Shown one piece after another: positions 1 through 7,883 of a stretch of DNA of 64,000 bases. The translations under genes were made by a program, and so were the position numbers. Origin of the DNA: Paraburkholderia ribeironis. GTDB taxonomy: Bacteria > Pseudomonadota > Gammaproteobacteria > Burkholderiales > Burkholderiaceae. The stretch lies in NCBI RefSeq assembly GCF_900019265.1, contig NZ_CYGX02000032.1, positions 34,916 through 98,915 of the forward strand, in the 5' to 3' direction. The notes below the pieces were generated by a model, which saw nothing but the letters and a program-made list of their open reading frames with translations, made no database searches and had not been told where the DNA came from. Each line of letters begins with the position of its first letter. Position 1 is the stretch's first letter.

Positions 1-576
1 TGGCTCGATCGCACGATCAGCGTTGCCGGCTTGTCGGCGACCGTGGTGCCGGAATTCGTTTCGTCGCTCGTGCTGATTCTGGTGTTCGGCGTGTGGCTGC
101 GCTGGTTGCCGATCGAAGCGTCGTATCCGCCCGAAGCCAACGCACTCGAGCAGCTTCGGCATCTGATTCTGCCGGTGCTGCCGCTGGTGCTGGTGTTCTT
201 CGGCTACATCGCGAGGATGGCGCGCGCCGGCACCGTCGAAGCGCTCGATGCGGACTACACGCGCACCGCGATTCTCAAAGGCCTGCCACGCCACATCGTG
301 ATCTGGCGGCACGTGCTGCGCAACGCGCTGCTGCCCACCATCACGGTCGCCGCAACCCAGCTCGGCTACATGATCGGCGGACTCGTGGTGGTCGAGACGC
401 TGTTCCGCTATCAGGGCATCGGCTCGCTGATTTACAACGCAGCCAAAGCCAAGGACTTTCCGATGCTCGAAGCTGGCGTGCTGACGATCGGCGTGGTCTA
501 CACGGCCGCCAATCTCGTCGCCGATGCAGTGCACGTGCTGCTCAATCCGCGGCTGCGGGTGAGGAGCGCCGAATGA
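1..576 (+). CDS. Dipeptide/oligopeptide ABC transporter permease, DppB type (5' truncated by window)
   Basis: C-terminal 191 residues of an inner-membrane permease of the DppB/OppB family; the reading frame is open from base 1, so the start lies outside the window. Several hydrophobic membrane segments are visible. The cytoplasmic coupling loop typical of binding-protein-dependent permeases is present (YTRTAILKGLP, then RHVLRNALLPTI), where the ATPase docks. The end (LGYMIGGLVVVETLF, then FPMLEAGVLTIG) is characteristic of DppB-type proteins. The stop overlaps the next permease by four bases (ATGA), so the two are translationally coupled. Substrate cannot be read from this part; peptides are typical, but nickel or glutathione systems share the fold. 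Confidence 0.9.
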   Translation, partial: WLDRTISVAGLSATVVPEFVSSLVLILVFGVWLRWLPIEASYPPEANALEQLRHLILPVLPLVLVFFGYIARMARAGTVEALDADYTRTAILKGLPRHIVIWRHVLRNALLPTITVAATQLGYMIGGLVVVETLFRYQGIGSLIYNAAKAKDFPMLEAGVLTIGVVYTAANLVADAVHVLLNPRLRVRSAE

Positions 577-1451
577 GCACCACCGTTCCGCCGGCCACGC
601 CACCTGCTCAAGGTTCGGCCAGCGAGCCGCGCTTCGAGGAGTTGCGCATGCTGCTGCGTTCGCCCACCTTTGTGGTGGGCGTGGTCATCGTCGCGTGGTG
701 GATCATCTGCGCGCTCGCCGGGCCGTGGATCGTGCGCCTCGATCCCTATGCGTCGGACCCGCTCAACTCGCTGCTGCCGCCCGATCGCATGCACTGGTTC
801 GGTACCGACCAGCTCGGCCGCGACGTGTTTTCACGCGTGATCGTCGGTGCGCGCGACATCCTGACCATCGCCCCGCTCGCGACGCTGCTCGGCACGCTGG
901 CGGGCACGACGCTCGGCTTGATCGTCGGCTACTTCGACGGCTGGGTGGACAACGTGGTCGGCCGCGCGATCGACGCCGTGCTCGCGCTGCCGCTCGTGAT
1001 CGTCGCATTGCTCGCGCTGGCCGCGGTCGGCGCGTCGAACTTCACGGTCATCCTCGTGATCGGCTTCACCTTCACGCCGATCACCGCGCGCACCGTGCGC
1101 GCCGCCGTGTTCGCCGAACGGCATCTCGACTATGTCGCCGCCGCGCAACTGCGCGGCGAACGCGCGCCGTACATCATGTTTGCCGAGATCCTGCCGAACG
1201 TGTTGCCACCGATCATCGTCGAGGCGACCGTGCGCCTCGGGTACGCGATCTTCGCGGTCGCCACGCTGTCGTTTCTCGGCTTCGGCATTCAGCCCCCTTC
1301 GGCCGACTGGGGTCTCGCGCTGTCGGAGTCGTACACGCTGATGGCGGGCGGCGCGTGGTGGACCGTGGTGTTCGCGGCGTGCGCGATCGCCACGCTGGTG
1401 GTCGGCGTGAACCTGATCGCCGACAGCGTGCAAGGCGTGCTCGACCGATGA
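573..1451 (+). CDS. Dipeptide/oligopeptide ABC transporter permease, DppC type
   Basis: Second inner-membrane permease of the peptide-type importer, 292 residues. The N terminus has a short cytoplasmic tail, a first membrane segment near residues 30-50, and a periplasmic stretch containing FGTDQLGRDVFSR, a hallmark of DppC/OppC proteins. The EAA-type coupling loop lies near residues 186-210 (AAQLRGERAPY, AEILPNVLPP). The PPSADWGLALSES segment near the C terminus is also typical. The start was set at the ATG overlapping the upstream stop as ATGA rather than at upstream in-frame codons, because family alignment begins here. Its stop overlaps the following ATPase start in the same way. Confidence 0.92.
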   Translation: MSTTVPPATPPAQGSASEPRFEELRMLLRSPTFVVGVVIVAWWIICALAGPWIVRLDPYASDPLNSLLPPDRMHWFGTDQLGRDVFSRVIVGARDILTIAPLATLLGTLAGTTLGLIVGYFDGWVDNVVGRAIDAVLALPLVIVALLALAAVGASNFTVILVIGFTFTPITARTVRAAVFAERHLDYVAAAQLRGERAPYIMFAEILPNVLPPIIVEATVRLGYAIFAVATLSFLGFGIQPPSADWGLALSESYTLMAGGAWWTVVFAACAIATLVVGVNLIADSVQGVLDR

Positions 1452-3652
1452 GCGGCCCGTCGCCCTCCTCGTTTCCCGCCTTCGACGTATCGAAGAGCGA
1501 TCGCACGGATGCGCTGACCGTCGTCGGCCTGACGGTCACGTACCGGATACGCGGCCGCGATCGCGAGGTGCTGCAAGACGTTTCGTTTCGCGTACGGCGC
1601 GGTGAAGCGTATGGGCTCGTCGGTGAATCGGGCTGCGGCAAATCGACGGTCGCGATGGCGGCGCTACGCTATCTGGCCCGCAACGGCAAGGTGAAGGCGG
1701 GCCGGGTCTTGATCGCCGGTGCCGACGTACACAAGCTCGGCGCCGATGCGTTGCGCAGCATGCGCGCCAACGCGGTCTCGATGGTCTATCAGGACCCGGC
1801 GCGTGCGTTGAATCCGTCGCTGACGATCGCACGGCAGGTGTCCGAAGCGTTCGAAGCCGCCGGCGCCACGCGCGACGAAGCCATGCAACGCACGCCGCAG
1901 ATGCTCGCGCGGGTACGCATCGCCGAGCCCGAGCGGGTGATGGACAGTTATCCTCATCAATTGTCGGGCGGCATGCAGCAGCGCGTGGTGATCGCGATGG
2001 CGCTCGCGTCGAACCCCGCGCTGCTGATTCTCGACGAACCGACCACCGGACTCGACGCGACCGTCGAAGCGGAAGTGCTCGACCTCGTCGCGCAGTTGCG
2101 CGAGGAACTTGGCACCGCCGTGCTCTTCATCAGCCACAACCTCGCGGTGATCGGACGCATGTGCGAGCGCGTCGGCGTGCTTTACGCGGGCAAGCTGGTC
2201 GAAGAAGGCGCGACGCAGGACGTCTTCGCGAGGCCGCGTCATCCGTATACGGTCGGACTGTTGCGTTGCCTGCCCACGGCCGGGCGCAGCAAGGACAGCG
2301 AGCGGCTCGATACGATCGCCGGCACTTTGCCGTCACCGGGCTCGGTCACGCAAGGCTGCATTTACGCAGACCGCTGCCGCCTCGCCGATGACCGGTGCCG
2401 CCGCGAAGCGCCGCCGCCGTATCGGCTGAACGCCGCGCATGGCGATCAGATGTCGCGCTGCCACTACCATGAACGCGCGATCGAATTGCCACGCGCGAGC
2501 GCACAAGCGCTGCCTCGTCCGCTGGACGGCGTGCCGCCACGCAGGCCCGCCAGCGTCATGCTGCACGCGCAGAAACTCTCGAAGACATTCCACGTATCCG
2601 GCGCGGCGCTGCGCGCGCTCGACGATGTCTCGATCGATCTGGCCAGCGGCGAAACGCTGGGCCTCGTCGGTGAATCGGGTAGCGGCAAGACGACACTCGC
2701 GAGACTGATGCTCGGTCTGCTCACGCCGGATGCGGGCGGCGTGCTCGAACTCGACGGCGCGCCGCTCGCCGCGCGTGTCACACGACGCAGCGACGAGCAG
2801 GTCAAATCGCTGCAGACGGTGTTCCAGAATCCCGACTCGGCGCTCAATCGCGCGCATTCGGTGAAGCGGCTGATCGGCCGCGCGCTGTCGCGCCTTGCCG
2901 GATTGCGCGGCGCCGCGATCGACGCACGCCTCGCCACGTTGACTGCCGCCGTGCGTTTGCCCGAACGCTACCTTGGCTCGCGCACGCGCCAGTTGTCCGG
3001 CGGACTCAAGCAACGCGTGGCGATTGCTCGCGCGTTTGCCGGCGAACCGCGCGTGGTGGTCTGCGACGAACCGACCTCCGCGCTCGACGTCTCCGTGCAG
3101 GCGGCGATCCTCAACCTGCTCGCCGACCTGCAGCGCGAGCGGGGCGTCAGCTACGTGTTCATCTCGCACAATCTGCACGTGGTACGTTATCTGTCCGATC
3201 GCATCGCGGTGCTGTATCTCGGCAGGCTACTGGAAATCGGGCCGGCAGCGACGGTGTTCGACGGGCCGCAGCATCCCTATACCGAAGCGCTGCTGTCTTC
3301 AGTCCCGACACTCGACGGCGAGCACGGCCGCAACCGCATCCGTTTGTCCGGCGATCTGCCGAGCGCGGCTTCGCCGCCATCGGGCTGCGTCTTTCATACA
3401 CGCTGCCCGCGCAAGCTCGGCGCCATCTGCGAACAGCAGGACCCGCCGTTTCTCGACGCTGGCGGCGGCACTGGCGATGCCGCGCCACCCGGTGGCGCGC
3501 ATCGAATCCGCTGTCATATTCCCGTCGACACATTGCGCACACTGCAGAGCGCGTCGCGCGACATGATGAGCAACGCTACGGGCAATGTGACGCACGATGG
3601 TGCGGGCGACGGCGCCGCAAACGCGCCGGAGAACGCCGGACGCAACGAATAG
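1448..3652 (+). CDS. Fused double ATP-binding protein of peptide-type ABC importer (DppD-DppF fusion)
   Basis: A 734-residue cytoplasmic ATPase with two complete ABC modules in one chain. Module 1 has Walker A GESGCGKS near residue 59 and signature LSGGMQQR; module 2 has Walker A GESGSGKT near residue 408 and signature LSGGLKQR. Both have LDEPT/CDEPT Walker B segments and SHNL switch regions. Each module is followed by the oligopeptide-transporter C-terminal extension with conserved cysteines (GCIYADRC, GCVFHTRC). In many importers these are two separate proteins (DppD, DppF). Fusion fixes a 1:1 pairing. It overlaps the DppC gene by ATGA and ends the operon. The last ~40 residues are polar, Gly/Asn/Ala rich and probably disordered. 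Confidence 0.93.
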   Translation: MSGPSPSSFPAFDVSKSDRTDALTVVGLTVTYRIRGRDREVLQDVSFRVRRGEAYGLVGESGCGKSTVAMAALRYLARNGKVKAGRVLIAGADVHKLGADALRSMRANAVSMVYQDPARALNPSLTIARQVSEAFEAAGATRDEAMQRTPQMLARVRIAEPERVMDSYPHQLSGGMQQRVVIAMALASNPALLILDEPTTGLDATVEAEVLDLVAQLREELGTAVLFISHNLAVIGRMCERVGVLYAGKLVEEGATQDVFARPRHPYTVGLLRCLPTAGRSKDSERLDTIAGTLPSPGSVTQGCIYADRCRLADDRCRREAPPPYRLNAAHGDQMSRCHYHERAIELPRASAQALPRPLDGVPPRRPASVMLHAQKLSKTFHVSGAALRALDDVSIDLASGETLGLVGESGSGKTTLARLMLGLLTPDAGGVLELDGAPLAARVTRRSDEQVKSLQTVFQNPDSALNRAHSVKRLIGRALSRLAGLRGAAIDARLATLTAAVRLPERYLGSRTRQLSGGLKQRVAIARAFAGEPRVVVCDEPTSALDVSVQAAILNLLADLQRERGVSYVFISHNLHVVRYLSDRIAVLYLGRLLEIGPAATVFDGPQHPYTEALLSSVPTLDGEHGRNRIRLSGDLPSAASPPSGCVFHTRCPRKLGAICEQQDPPFLDAGGGTGDAAPPGGAHRIRCHIPVDTLRTLQSASRDMMSNATGNVTHDGAGDGAANAPENAGRNE

Positions 3653-3875
3653 CGTGGCTCGCCAGGGTGTTCGCGGCCACGCGTTTCGTCGTCGAAGCGC
3701 TTTCGCGTGCATCGCCCTTCGTGCGCCAACTCCGGCAAAGCATACAAAAACATTCACACCAATCACGCGTCAGACAACGCACGCACAAAACAACCCAGCG
3801 CGCGCAAGTGTTACGGAACCAATCCGAGGCGGCAGCCTCATATCAGATTCAACGTTCGATATGAGGGCCGACAAC

Positions 3876-4337
3876 ATGCAACGAAACGTTCACCCCTCCG
3901 CAGCCCGCGCCACCACCGGTCTGATGATGGTCACCGCCCTGGGCCTCGCATCGCTCGCTCACGCTCAAGCCCCGGCGCAACCCATGCAGCCGACCCTGTC
4001 CCAGGCCGCACCGCCAGTCGACCCCAGCTTTTCGGCCTACTCGCTCTTCCAGACCTGCAAACAGCGCAACGACAATGTCGCGCAAGGTCAGTGCGTCGGC
4101 GCGATCCGCGGCATCATTCACGGCTACCAGTACGGCGTACTGTTCCTCGGTCAGCGCACGACGCTACCGCCTAACGAGATGCAGCGCGTATCGCTTTGTC
4201 TGAACGACATAACGGTGTCGTCGATCATCGATGATTTCCTCGCGGACGCCGCCCAGGTCGACGCGGACGCCCTCAAGCACACCCCCGCCGAAGTCGCGGT
4301 GCTGGGTTCCGTGCACATGCACCACGCCTGCACCTGA
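3876..4337 (+). CDS. Rap1a/Tai family immunity-like protein, secreted
   Basis: 153-residue protein with an N-terminal signal peptide (basic start, hydrophobic core around ALGLASLAHA, predicted cleavage after AHA or AQA). The mature domain has four cysteines: TCKQRND, GQC, SLCLND and the C-terminal HHACT. Two disulfides are expected. The pattern 'cysteine, ~14 residues, cysteine, hydrophobic GxIxG helix' matches the Rap1a/Tai immunity domain, whose studied members neutralise type VI amidase effectors in the periplasm. No effector, VgrG or other T6SS gene is nearby, so it is an orphan. The start at 3876 was preferred over an in-frame ATG at 3861 because GAGG precedes it at proper spacing. Function as immunity is inference. 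Confidence 0.7.
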   Translation: MQRNVHPSAARATTGLMMVTALGLASLAHAQAPAQPMQPTLSQAAPPVDPSFSAYSLFQTCKQRNDNVAQGQCVGAIRGIIHGYQYGVLFLGQRTTLPPNEMQRVSLCLNDITVSSIIDDFLADAAQVDADALKHTPAEVAVLGSVHMHHACT

Positions 4338-4373
4338 CAACGCCGCCGCGGCTGGCGGATGCGGCCGCGGCAC

Positions 4374-5219
4374 CTACAACATCTCGAGCGGGCGCTTGCG
4401 GCGCGGCGGTTTGAAATAGCGATCAAGCGCGGCGAGTTCTTCCGCGCTCAACCGCAGTTGCGCCGCGTGATAGTTATCGCGCACATGCTCGACGCGCCCC
4501 GCCTTCGGAATCGCGCAGACGCCAGGCTTGACCAGCACCCACGCGAGCGCCACCTGAAACACGGAGACGCCGCGTACGTCGGCAATGTCATCGAGCGGCG
4601 AGCGCTTGGGCAAACGCGCGTGATCGACCGGGCTATACGCCATCGCCGGCATCTTGCGTGCGGCGAGCCATGGCAGCAGATCGAACTCCGAGCCGCGCCG
4701 CGCCACGTTGTAGAGAATCTGATTGGTCGCGCACGCGTTGCCGCCGGGCGTGGCGACGAGTTCTTCCATGTCGTCGGTATCGAAGTTGCTGACGCCCCAA
4801 TGCCGGATCTTGCCCGCCGCGCGCAACGCCTCGAACGCCTGGACGGTTTCCGCGAGCGGCACCGAGCCACGCCAGTGCAGCAGATACAGATCGAGTCGAT
4901 CCGTTTTCAGACGCTTCAGGCTCTGCTCGCAGGCTGCGATCACGCCGCGCCGGCTGGCGTTATGCGGATAGACCTTGCTGACCAGGAACACCTGCTCGCG
5001 CAAACCGGCTAGCGCTTCGCCAAGCAGCGATTCGGTCGCGCCGTCGCCGTACATTTCCGCCGTGTCGATCAGCGTCATGCCCAACTCGATTCCGCAACGC
5101 AGCGCGTCGATCTCCGCCGCGCGCCGCGCTGGCGCTTCGCCCATCTCCCAGGTGCCCTGCCCCAATGCCGGGATGCGTTCGCCGTCGGGCAGGCTCACGC
5201 TTGCGATATCGCTCGTCAT
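4374..5219 (-). CDS. Aldo/keto reductase
   Basis: 281-residue NADPH-dependent oxidoreductase of the aldo-keto reductase (TIM barrel) superfamily. Visible signatures: GQGTWEMGE at the N terminus, the catalytic region LIDTAEMYGDGATESLLGEA with Asp and Tyr, Lys in VFLVSKVYP and His in LYLLHW, completing the Asp-Tyr-Lys-His tetrad. The C-terminal cofactor segment has IPKAGRVEHVRDN, resembling the IPKs(x)N nucleotide-binding motif. The start at 5219 has a strong GGAGAG ribosome site; an upstream in-frame ATG at 5249 does not. Closest to YeaE/YajO-like reductases; the natural substrate is unknown. It stands alone between unrelated genes and is divergent from the GntR regulator. Confidence 0.88.
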   Translation of the reverse strand: MTSDIASVSLPDGERIPALGQGTWEMGEAPARRAAEIDALRCGIELGMTLIDTAEMYGDGATESLLGEALAGLREQVFLVSKVYPHNASRRGVIAACEQSLKRLKTDRLDLYLLHWRGSVPLAETVQAFEALRAAGKIRHWGVSNFDTDDMEELVATPGGNACATNQILYNVARRGSEFDLLPWLAARKMPAMAYSPVDHARLPKRSPLDDIADVRGVSVFQVALAWVLVKPGVCAIPKAGRVEHVRDNYHAAQLRLSAEELAALDRYFKPPRRKRPLEML

Positions 5220-5268
5220 GCTGGCTCTCCTCGAATTGGCTCGATCCACCGCGCGTGGCCGCCCGCGG

Positions 5269-5321
5269 AATGAGTTACGACAATGAGTTACGACAATGAG
5301 TTACGACAATGCAGCTACGAC
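5269..5321. repeat. Short tandem repeat, 13-bp unit
   Basis: Three exact copies of AATGAGTTACGAC (5269-5281, 5282-5294, 5295-5307) followed by a degenerate 14-bp copy. It lies upstream of the aldo-keto reductase on the minus strand and upstream of the GntR gene on the plus strand. It could be a slippage-prone spacer or affect either promoter. Confidence 0.9.
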
Positions 5322-5484
5322 GATGCAGCCGCGAAAACGCAGCTGCAAAAGCGCTGGCGACGAAAAATCACAGCGACGAGTTTAGCGGCTCGACGGACAT
5401 TCGATGGTGTCCCAGGCAAAAGCCCGCTATAACGCGAGGCGCCGATGTCATAGAATTGCCGCTTGCCCATCTTGCCTGAGCCCC

Positions 5485-6231
5485 ATGACTTCTGCCTCGG
5501 AAGACCGCTGGCGCGATTTGCGCCCGGACCCGGAAAACGACACACCGCTGTATCTGCAACTTGCTCGCAAGCTCGGCAGTGCGATCCACGAAAACCGCTG
5601 GAACGCCGGCGAGGCGTTGCCGTCCGAGCGCGTGCTCTCCGAGGCGCTCGGTGTATCGCGGATCACCTCGCGCAAGGCGATTGCGTTGCTGGTCGAGCAG
5701 GGATTGATTCGCCGCACCCAAGGTGCGGGCAGCTTCATCACGCCGCGCTACGAAGATCCGCTGTCGCGTCTGTCGAGCTTCAGCGAGATGCTGCGGCGGC
5801 GAGGCTTCACACCGAGTTCGAAGTGGTTGTCGCGCGAGATTTCGCCGGCCAATCGCGACGAAGTGATTCAACTCGGCTTGTCGCCGGCCGCCGCGGTGAC
5901 GCGGCTGCGGCGTCTGCGGCTCGCCGATGGCATCGTGATGGCGGTGGAGAACTCCACCTTTCCGGCTGCGGTGATTCCCGATCCGCAAGCCATCGGCGAC
6001 TCGCTGTACAGCTTTCTGGAACAGCGCGGGCTGACGATCGTGCGCGCGCTGCAGCATTTTCGCGCGGTGAACGCCAGTGAGGAGATCGCGCAGCAAATGA
6101 GCATCGCGCCGAACGAGGCACTGCTGTTGATCACCCGTGTGGGCTATACCGCCGACCAGCGGGCGATCGAATTGACCGACACGTATTGTCGGAACGATTA
6201 CTACGATTTCGTGGCGGAGTTGAGAAAGTAA
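5485..6231 (+). CDS. GntR-family transcriptional regulator, HutC/UTRA subfamily
   Basis: 248-residue repressor. The N-terminal winged helix-turn-helix spans about residues 15-85 and contains LPSERVLSEALGVSRITSRKAI, the classical GntR recognition region. It is followed by RTQGAGSFI and by a UTRA ligand-binding domain from about residue 95 to the end (RLSSFSEMLRRRGF, LRRLRLADGIVMAVENS, YRNDYYDF-like end), which in relatives binds phosphosugars, histidine intermediates or other small molecules. The start ATG at 5485 gives the family N terminus. The two flanking genes, an aldo-keto reductase and a CoA-transferase, point away or converge, so no target is obvious. It resembles NagR/PhnF types, but the ligand cannot be assigned. 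Confidence 0.88.
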   Translation: MTSASEDRWRDLRPDPENDTPLYLQLARKLGSAIHENRWNAGEALPSERVLSEALGVSRITSRKAIALLVEQGLIRRTQGAGSFITPRYEDPLSRLSSFSEMLRRRGFTPSSKWLSREISPANRDEVIQLGLSPAAAVTRLRRLRLADGIVMAVENSTFPAAVIPDPQAIGDSLYSFLEQRGLTIVRALQHFRAVNASEEIAQQMSIAPNEALLLITRVGYTADQRAIELTDTYCRNDYYDFVAELRK

Positions 6232-6358
6232 GTGGGTTGTCGTTCGCGGCTGCCTGCGGCGCGCAACCGGGTCGAGGCTCGCCGGCAAGCTGACCGATAG
6301 CCGAACGATCCGTGCCAGCATGAACCGCCGCGCGCAGGCTCGAAGCAGGCTCGAATCT

Positions 6359-7771
6359 TCACACCCACCGCGCGTCATGCGCGCCCAGGCGCGTCGGCGG
6401 CAGTGCATAGAAAGCAGGTGTCTCCTGCAGTTGCTCGGCCGGCTGCACTGCCGACACACGTCCAAACTCCGACTCGACGGTCGTAATGCAATCGCGCACA
6501 TCGTCGAGCGCGACATCGGCAGCCTGCCAGCCGTCGGGGAGCAGGCCGAACGACTGCAGCCATCGTCCGATTTGCGCGAGCGAGACCCGCACGTGCCAGC
6601 TTCCGCCTTCGGTGGCGCGCCGCGTCAACGCGACCATCGCGCCGAACGCGGCGAGGTAGCCGGTCGCATGATCGAGTGCCTGGCACGGCAGATGCCTCGG
6701 TTCGTCACCACCCGCCGCCTGCCGTTCGGTAAAAGCGATTCCGCTCGCCGACTGCACCAGACTATCGAACCCGCGCCGCTGCGCCCACGGCCCCTCATGT
6801 CCATACGCGGACACCGACACATACACGATTCCCGGCCGCATCCGCGCCAGCTCGTCGGGGCCGAAGCCGCGCGCCGCCAGCGCGCCTGGACGATACGTCT
6901 GCAAGAACACGTCAGCCTCGCCGACGAGGCCGCGCAAGGTCGCGCACCCGGCGGCGTCGCGCAGATCGACCAGCGCCGAACGCTTGCCGCGGCCGTTGTC
7001 GATCACTAGCGGCGCGATGTTCGGCAGATGCGGGCCGTTGATCAACAACACGTCCGCGCCATGATGCGCGAGCGCGCGCCCGGCTACTGGCCCCGCGATG
7101 ATGCGCGACAGGTCCAGCACCCGCACCCCGGACAGCGGCCGGCCCACAGCGCCGCGCTGCGGCTCGACCGGCGCGTCGCCGAGCCGTTCGATCTCGAACA
7201 GCGGCAGCCCGGCAACCGCATTCGCCTGATCGAGCGCGGCCCATTCGTCCGGCGTGCGGATCAGCGCGGCACACAGTCCCGCATCGGCGAGCGTCTGGTC
7301 GAGCGTCGCGCCGTCCCAGCCGCGAATCGCAGCGGCCACCGCGGCGCGATCGCGGTCGCAGCCGAGCACCTTCAATACACCCTGGAGATGATGCGCGAAA
7401 TTCGTATGCAACTGGATCCAGCGGCCGTCGCGAGTCTCGTAGAAGCCCGTGACCGGATCGCGCAACGCGGGCGGCGGGCCATCGTTGATACGCAAGTAAC
7501 GTTCGCTGCGAAACGACGCCAGCGCGCGCCGCATCTGCACCGAAACCTGCTGCCTGCGTGCCGTGCGCAGCCGATGGTATTCAGCCGCCGCAAGGCCCGT
7601 CGCGGCGACGGTCGCCGAGGCGAGAGTGCCGACCCGATAGACCGACGGCAAACCCGGATCCGCGCCAGTCAGGGAGACGGAACTGAGCGCGGCCGGATCG
7701 CATCCCGCGACGGTCCAGATGTGTTGCAGAGCGAGTTCGGGCGTCATCGCGGTCGTCATGGCGGTCATCAT
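6359..7771 (-). CDS. CoA-transferase family III (CaiB/BaiF) protein with rearranged N-terminal half
   Basis: 470-residue class III CoA-transferase, which moves CoA between carboxylic acids. The canonical N-terminal Rossmann segment (RPLSGVRVLDLSRIIAGP, then GADVLLI) does not start the protein but appears near residue 208. It is followed by NGRGKRSALVDLRD, LQTYRPGALAARGFG and the region with the candidate catalytic Asp (CQALDHATGYLAAFGAM). Residues ~50-150 instead resemble the C-terminal part of ordinary family members (LAAAEYHRLRTARRQQVSVQ, TGFYETRDGRWIQLHTNF). The gene is divergent from the HTH-citrate synthase fusion and shares its 112-bp intergenic region. Joint function in an acyl-CoA pathway is inferred; substrates are unknown. 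Start may be one of several Met codons between 7771 and 7744. Confidence 0.85.
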   Translation of the reverse strand: MMTAMTTAMTPELALQHIWTVAGCDPAALSSVSLTGADPGLPSVYRVGTLASATVAATGLAAAEYHRLRTARRQQVSVQMRRALASFRSERYLRINDGPPPALRDPVTGFYETRDGRWIQLHTNFAHHLQGVLKVLGCDRDRAAVAAAIRGWDGATLDQTLADAGLCAALIRTPDEWAALDQANAVAGLPLFEIERLGDAPVEPQRGAVGRPLSGVRVLDLSRIIAGPVAGRALAHHGADVLLINGPHLPNIAPLVIDNGRGKRSALVDLRDAAGCATLRGLVGEADVFLQTYRPGALAARGFGPDELARMRPGIVYVSVSAYGHEGPWAQRRGFDSLVQSASGIAFTERQAAGGDEPRHLPCQALDHATGYLAAFGAMVALTRRATEGGSWHVRVSLAQIGRWLQSFGLLPDGWQAADVALDDVRDCITTVESEFGRVSAVQPAEQLQETPAFYALPPTRLGAHDARWV

Positions 7772-7824
7772 GGCGGTGATAGCAGAGCAGGAAGTGAATC
7801 GAGTCTAGAATTCCATCCCGCTGC

Positions 7825-7860
7825 AATCAATCTTGATTATGATAATCAATATATATTGAT
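7825..7860. promoter_or_regulatory. Overlapping AT-rich palindromes, candidate operator
   Basis: Three nested inverted repeats sit between the divergent starts. 7825-7838 is AATCAA-TC-TTGATT. 7834-7848 is TGATTAT-G-ATAATCA. 7845-7860 is the perfect palindrome ATCAATATATATTGAT. All share a TGATT/AATCA half-site. The surroundings are GC rich, so the composition is striking. A likely ligand is the HTH domain fused to the adjacent citrate synthase-like protein (inference). Confidence 0.65.
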
Positions 7861-7883
7861 TTTTTCTGTTTCTCCGCATTTCC

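Noticed and set aside
93..572. Long upstream in-frame extension of the DppC-type permease
   Set aside because: The extension overlaps the DppB gene in another frame, is Arg/Ala rich without family similarity, and the true start is the ATGA overlap at 573.
695..1447. Very long open frame leading into the fused ATPase
   Set aside because: It overlaps the permease in another frame and is a GC-driven shadow; the ATPase homology begins at 1448.
3876..4337. Part of a type VI secretion cluster
   Set aside because: No Tss, Hcp, VgrG or effector gene is found in the flanking sequence.
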